Of a DNA stretch of 64,000 bases, positions 61,970 through 64,000 are shown one piece after another. The translations under genes and the position numbers were made by a program. Below the pieces are notes generated by a model, which saw only the letters and a list, made by a program, of their open reading frames with translations, was not told where the DNA came from and did not search any database. The DNA lies in the NCBI RefSeq assembly GCF_000526415.1, contig NZ_JAGA01000004.1, positions 124,001-188,000 on the forward strand, read 5' to 3'. Source of the stretch: Kallotenue papyrolyticum (GTDB taxonomy: Bacteria; Chloroflexota; Chloroflexia; Chloroflexales; Kallotenuaceae). Each line of letters opens with the position of its first letter. Position 1 is the first letter of the stretch.

Positions 61970-62530
61970 TCACCTCACGCCGAGAGCTCGCGCACTGCGT
62001 GCGCGCTCGCCGGCCGCTGCCGCCGCCGGCGAGCCTGGCAGCAGTGCCCACGCTCGCTCACGATGGTTGTAGAGCCCGAAGGCCCATGACCGATCTATGG
62101 TGAGCCTGGAAACACAGCGCTCAACAGCTGCGTCCCAGACATCCACCGCTGAGATAGTGCCGCCCAAGTTGCGGCAGACGAAGAGGATATCCACCATGTC
62201 GCGCACACGCCTATCCAGCTTATGGAGCGCCTGCGAGATAACGAAGAGCTCATTGCCCTGCTTGCGCGACTGGTCGAACCACTCAAGAAATTCAGCATTG
62301 GAGCGGCTCATCGCGCCACGGCTGTCAACCGTGGCCTGGAGCTCATCCAGCACAAGGATGCTATCCCAGATATCGTAGAGCTCCGCGATGTAGCGCACCG
62401 GCGTCGCGCCCTGCAGGTGGTAGTTGGCATAGAGCCCGCAGCCACGCTCCGCCGCCATGGTGACGGCGAGGAACGACGCGAGTGCAGACTTGCCACCGCC
62501 GAAGCGCCCTTCAACCGCAAAGATCGCCAT
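61970..62530 (-). CDS. Zot-like P-loop ATPase
   Basis: 186 aa. Walker A is GRFGGGKS (residues 8-15) at the very N terminus, Walker B is SILVLDELQ (57-65), then WFDQSRKQGNELFVISQALHKLDRRVRDMVD, the pattern of Zot/pI proteins that drive filamentous-phage assembly. Unlike most pI proteins it lacks a C-terminal membrane helix and periplasmic part, so assembly may be simpler, or a neighbouring small membrane protein supplies the anchor. It stops 3 nt before the next gene. Confidence 0.8.
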   Translation of the reverse strand: MAIFAVEGRFGGGKSALASFLAVTMAAERGCGLYANYHLQGATPVRYIAELYDIWDSILVLDELQATVDSRGAMSRSNAEFLEWFDQSRKQGNELFVISQALHKLDRRVRDMVDILFVCRNLGGTISAVDVWDAAVERCVSRLTIDRSWAFGLYNHRERAWALLPGSPAAAAAGERARSARALGVR

Positions 62531-62531
62531 C

Positions 62532-62837
62532 TCAACTTGCCGCCTTCGCTGCCTTGGCCTGCGCCTCGAGCAGCTCCTTGTGAGCCGTCGCAGGCGACAG
62601 GACCTCGGTAAATTTGATCAGATCGCGAGCACTGGCTTGATATCGTTTCTTGTCGAGGATGAACTGGGCCAGGTCCCGCGAGCCATTCTGCTCGAGGAAG
62701 GCGAGAACCTGCAGGGCAGCGGGCGAGAGCTCCCGTCCGGCGATCTGGTGGAAGAGCCCTGAGACCTTGGTTAGCCCATCATTGCCCTGCAGAATGTCCG
62801 CAATGCTTAGTGCGGGTGTTGTTTGCGATAGCGCCAT
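62532..62837 (-). CDS. Small helical protein of the inovirus-like element
   Basis: 101 aa, soluble and helical: ALSIADILQGNDGLTKVSGLFHQIAG, then ALQVLAFLEQNGSRDLAQFILDKKRY and a Lys/Ala-rich end (EAQAKAAKAAS). No family recognised. The ATG at 62837 has GGAGG 8 nt upstream; an in-frame ATG at 62852 does not. Its start overlaps the end of the next upstream gene by 31 nt, and its stop is 1 nt from the Zot-like gene, so it is translationally coupled. Confidence 0.65.
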   Translation of the reverse strand: MALSQTTPALSIADILQGNDGLTKVSGLFHQIAGRELSPAALQVLAFLEQNGSRDLAQFILDKKRYQASARDLIKFTEVLSPATAHKELLEAQAKAAKAAS

Positions 62838-63037
62838 CGTCGATACCTCCATCGCACAGCCTCAGCCAGATCGACCGCTACATCAGAGACGAGGGCGCAG
62901 GCCAGCCCGGCCGCAACGCCCCGAGCATAGAACTCAGCCTCGCGCGGCGTCGCCAGCGTCCCCACCGGCAGCGCCAGCGCCAGCAGGACAATGGCGATGA
63001 TAAGACGCGTCGCCTGTTGCAGGCCCGTCCAGCGCAT
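62807..63037 (-). CDS. Small membrane protein, possible major coat protein
   Basis: 76 aa. A signal-peptide-like N terminus (QQATRLIIAIVLLALALPVGTLA) would leave a mature 47-residue peptide. That has an acidic/polar start (TPREAEFYAR), a hydrophobic core (GVAAGLACALVSDVAVDLA) and a strongly basic end (RWRYRRWRYRKQHPH). This copies the layout of filamentous-phage pVIII coat proteins, but the match is by architecture only. Start ATG 63037 overlaps the upstream stop (TGATG). Confidence 0.55.
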   Translation of the reverse strand: MRWTGLQQATRLIIAIVLLALALPVGTLATPREAEFYARGVAAGLACALVSDVAVDLAEAVRWRYRRWRYRKQHPH

Positions 63038-63615
63038 CACTTATCCCCTGTCGGCATGCCAGGATCGGGAACGAGCGTGCCGTTGGGCTGCGCAACGCCC
63101 TTCGGCGGTTGGCCAAGCGGCGGCTGCTCACCACTGATGCGGGCAATCTGCCCAGACAACACGACCTGCTGATCCTGAATGCGCGCCGCCAACGACTTGA
63201 AGCCCGAGACCTGCCAGCTTGTCCAGATCGCCATCATGAGGATGCAGGCGTACATCAGGTTCTTGAGCGCCGTCGCCGAGCCGTCACCCTTACGCCAGAC
63301 CATGGCCCAGTTGAGGCGCCGCCTGGCGGCGTCGTACTCGCGCCAGTGGGCGATGTAGTGCAGCTGCGGCACCTCAACCAGTTCGAGCGATTCATCGCCA
63401 GCATTGACGGTGAGATCGCCATCCTTGGGCATGTAGCAGTGCGTTGCCAGGAAGTAGTTCTCGCGTCCGAGAGGCACGAGAAACTCATCAGGGTAGAAGC
63501 AGCCGCGCGCCTCAACACCGTTCTCGGGCGAGCGCCGCCCCTCGACGAGTTCAGGCCCCCGCGTTGTTTGCAGGAGCAGCCAGCACCGGTCATCAACGCG
63601 TTTACGCTTGCGCAT
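63037..63615 (-). CDS. Single-span membrane protein of the inovirus-like element
   Basis: 192 aa. A basic N-terminal start (MRKRKRVDDR), a ~100-residue cytoplasmic or external domain (YPDEFLVPLGRENYFLATHCYMPKDGDL), then one membrane helix (LMYACILMMAIWTSWQV, about residues 128-145) and a polar Pro/Gly-rich tail. No family recognised; by position it may be a minor virion or assembly protein. The ATG at 63615 is chosen over 63642, which would overlap the next gene; GTGAGG lies 5 nt upstream. Confidence 0.6.
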   Translation of the reverse strand: MRKRKRVDDRCWLLLQTTRGPELVEGRRSPENGVEARGCFYPDEFLVPLGRENYFLATHCYMPKDGDLTVNAGDESLELVEVPQLHYIAHWREYDAARRRLNWAMVWRKGDGSATALKNLMYACILMMAIWTSWQVSGFKSLAARIQDQQVVLSGQIARISGEQPPLGQPPKGVAQPNGTLVPDPGMPTGDK

Positions 63616-63622
63616 ACCAGCC

Positions 63623-63880
63623 TCACTTGAACATCGGCACAAAGCCCAGAATCACCCGATACAGCCAGTAGAGAAAGAGCGCCAGTTCAAAGATGAGAAT
63701 TGCAGCAATAACCGTTATCAGCAGCGGAATAGAAACCCAGCGGTCATAGCCATAAAAGCCGGCCAACAGGTTGACAATCGGCTGCATCTCAGGGAGTTGC
63801 AGCGGCGTATGCTCGGGCAGGACCGACGATGCCACCTGGCCGAGCCGAATGAGCGCGAGGAGAATTTCTCGAATGACCAT
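63623..63880 (-). CDS. Two-helix membrane protein of the inovirus-like element
   Basis: 85 aa. A weakly hydrophobic N-terminal helix (REILLALIRLGQVASSVL) is followed by a strong membrane helix (IPLLITVIAAILIFELALFLYWLYRVILGF). It resembles in size pVI-type minor coat proteins of filamentous phages; assignment is by size and context only. It ends 7 nt before the next gene. Confidence 0.6.
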   Translation of the reverse strand: MVIREILLALIRLGQVASSVLPEHTPLQLPEMQPIVNLLAGFYGYDRWVSIPLLITVIAAILIFELALFLYWLYRVILGFVPMFK

Positions 63881-63882
63881 AG

Positions 63883-64000
63883 CTATCCCGCCACCAGCAT
63901 CCGAGCCCGGATATAGACAAAGAGTCCCATCATGATCATGCAGGTCGTCAGGCTCTTAATCAGCAGCATGACAGCCGCAGGCATGTTGTCGGCGACCCGC
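63883..64000 (-). CDS. C-terminal end of another small membrane protein
   Basis: An open frame enters from beyond the window and stops with TAG at 63883-63885, 2 nt before the next start. About 38 residues are visible: ADNMPAAVMLLIKSL then TTCMIMMGLFVYIRARMLVAG, i.e. one membrane helix and a short basic end. It fits the run of small membrane proteins. Identity unknown. Confidence 0.5.
   Translation of the reverse strand, partial: RVADNMPAAVMLLIKSLTTCMIMMGLFVYIRARMLVAG

Larger units (their letters stand above)
59017..64000. mobile_element. Inovirus-like (filamentous-phage-like) integrated element, left part
   Basis: From tRNA-Ser to the window edge: non-coding hairpin cluster, small regulator and DUF2726 gene divergent, rolling-circle Rep (HPHFH), a large hairpin, a small basic protein, a Zot-like P-loop ATPase, then at least five overlapping small genes, four with membrane helices. 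Except DUF2726, all genes run on the minus strand in tight overlap. This gene content is the known hallmark of inoviruses. No integrase, secretin or right boundary is visible, so the element could still be a related Rep plasmid. Confidence 0.75.

Overview
The window looks like a chromosomal segment of a high-GC member of the Chloroflexota. The strongest hints are two secreted proteins (3527-5200 and 22431-23690) with the phylum's characteristic repeats (FWEQNGGLPVFG, YFEKAR or FERARFEYHPE types). Double-domain KaiC-like ATPases, a VanW-type exported protein and a glyoxylate shunt agree with this. The assignment is an inference from family knowledge, not a database search.

Layout. 1-1302: the conserved rpmH-rnpA-yidD-yidC cluster (minus strand) with a textbook promoter. 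1314-3340: a KaiC-like ATPase divergent from a stand-alone receiver. 3357-7850: a duplicated promoter, a secreted propeller-like protein, a CrtI-type carotenoid desaturase, a zinc-ribbon membrane protein and a lipoprotein. 7851-14087: the nusA-rnpM-infB-rbfA translation operon, punctuated by hairpins, followed by a methyltransferase and an NrnA-type phosphoesterase. 14167-22439: aldehyde dehydrogenase, DICT protein, lactate dehydrogenase, a second KaiC-like/receiver pair, a class III aminotransferase and a YhfC-type protease. 22431-29667: a secreted protein, then an assimilatory sulfate-reduction operon (sir-cysH-sat-cysC) under a SAM-I riboswitch; its distal YeiH-type transporter is wrecked by frameshifts. 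29758-36118: an AlbA_2 protein, a pentapeptide-repeat protein, aceB-aceA with a structured leader, cystathionine beta-synthase and three tRNAs. 36311-41680: a Pro/Thr-rich membrane protein, surE, a degenerate PP2C-like membrane sensor and a DUF6062-like protein. 41695-48653: a NarL-type two-component system and a fatty-acid beta-oxidation operon. 48739-58741: CBS-domain protein, VanW protein, rmlC, DHH-like protein, threonine aldolase and a GDP-sugar operon. 58809-59016: two tRNA-Ser genes.

From the end of tRNA-Ser(GCU) at 59017 to the window edge lies what I read as an integrated filamentous-phage-like (inovirus-like) element. It holds a rolling-circle Rep with an HPHFH motif, a Zot-like P-loop ATPase, a run of very small overlapping membrane-protein genes including a coat-protein-like one, a highly structured non-coding segment beside the tRNA, and a small regulator whose promoter shares its -10 box with an opposing promoter. 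This is the most interesting part of the window; its far end is not visible.

The genes form functional blocks: ribosome and RNA-processing housekeeping; sulfate to sulfide, then cysteine/cystathionine metabolism, with SAM feedback; fatty acids to acetyl-CoA, then the glyoxylate shunt; and GDP-mannose-derived deoxysugar supply. Several start codons lie 0-2 nt from predicted transcription starts, which suggests leaderless mRNAs, and many promoters carry an extended -10 box (TGn next to TATAAT/TATACT).
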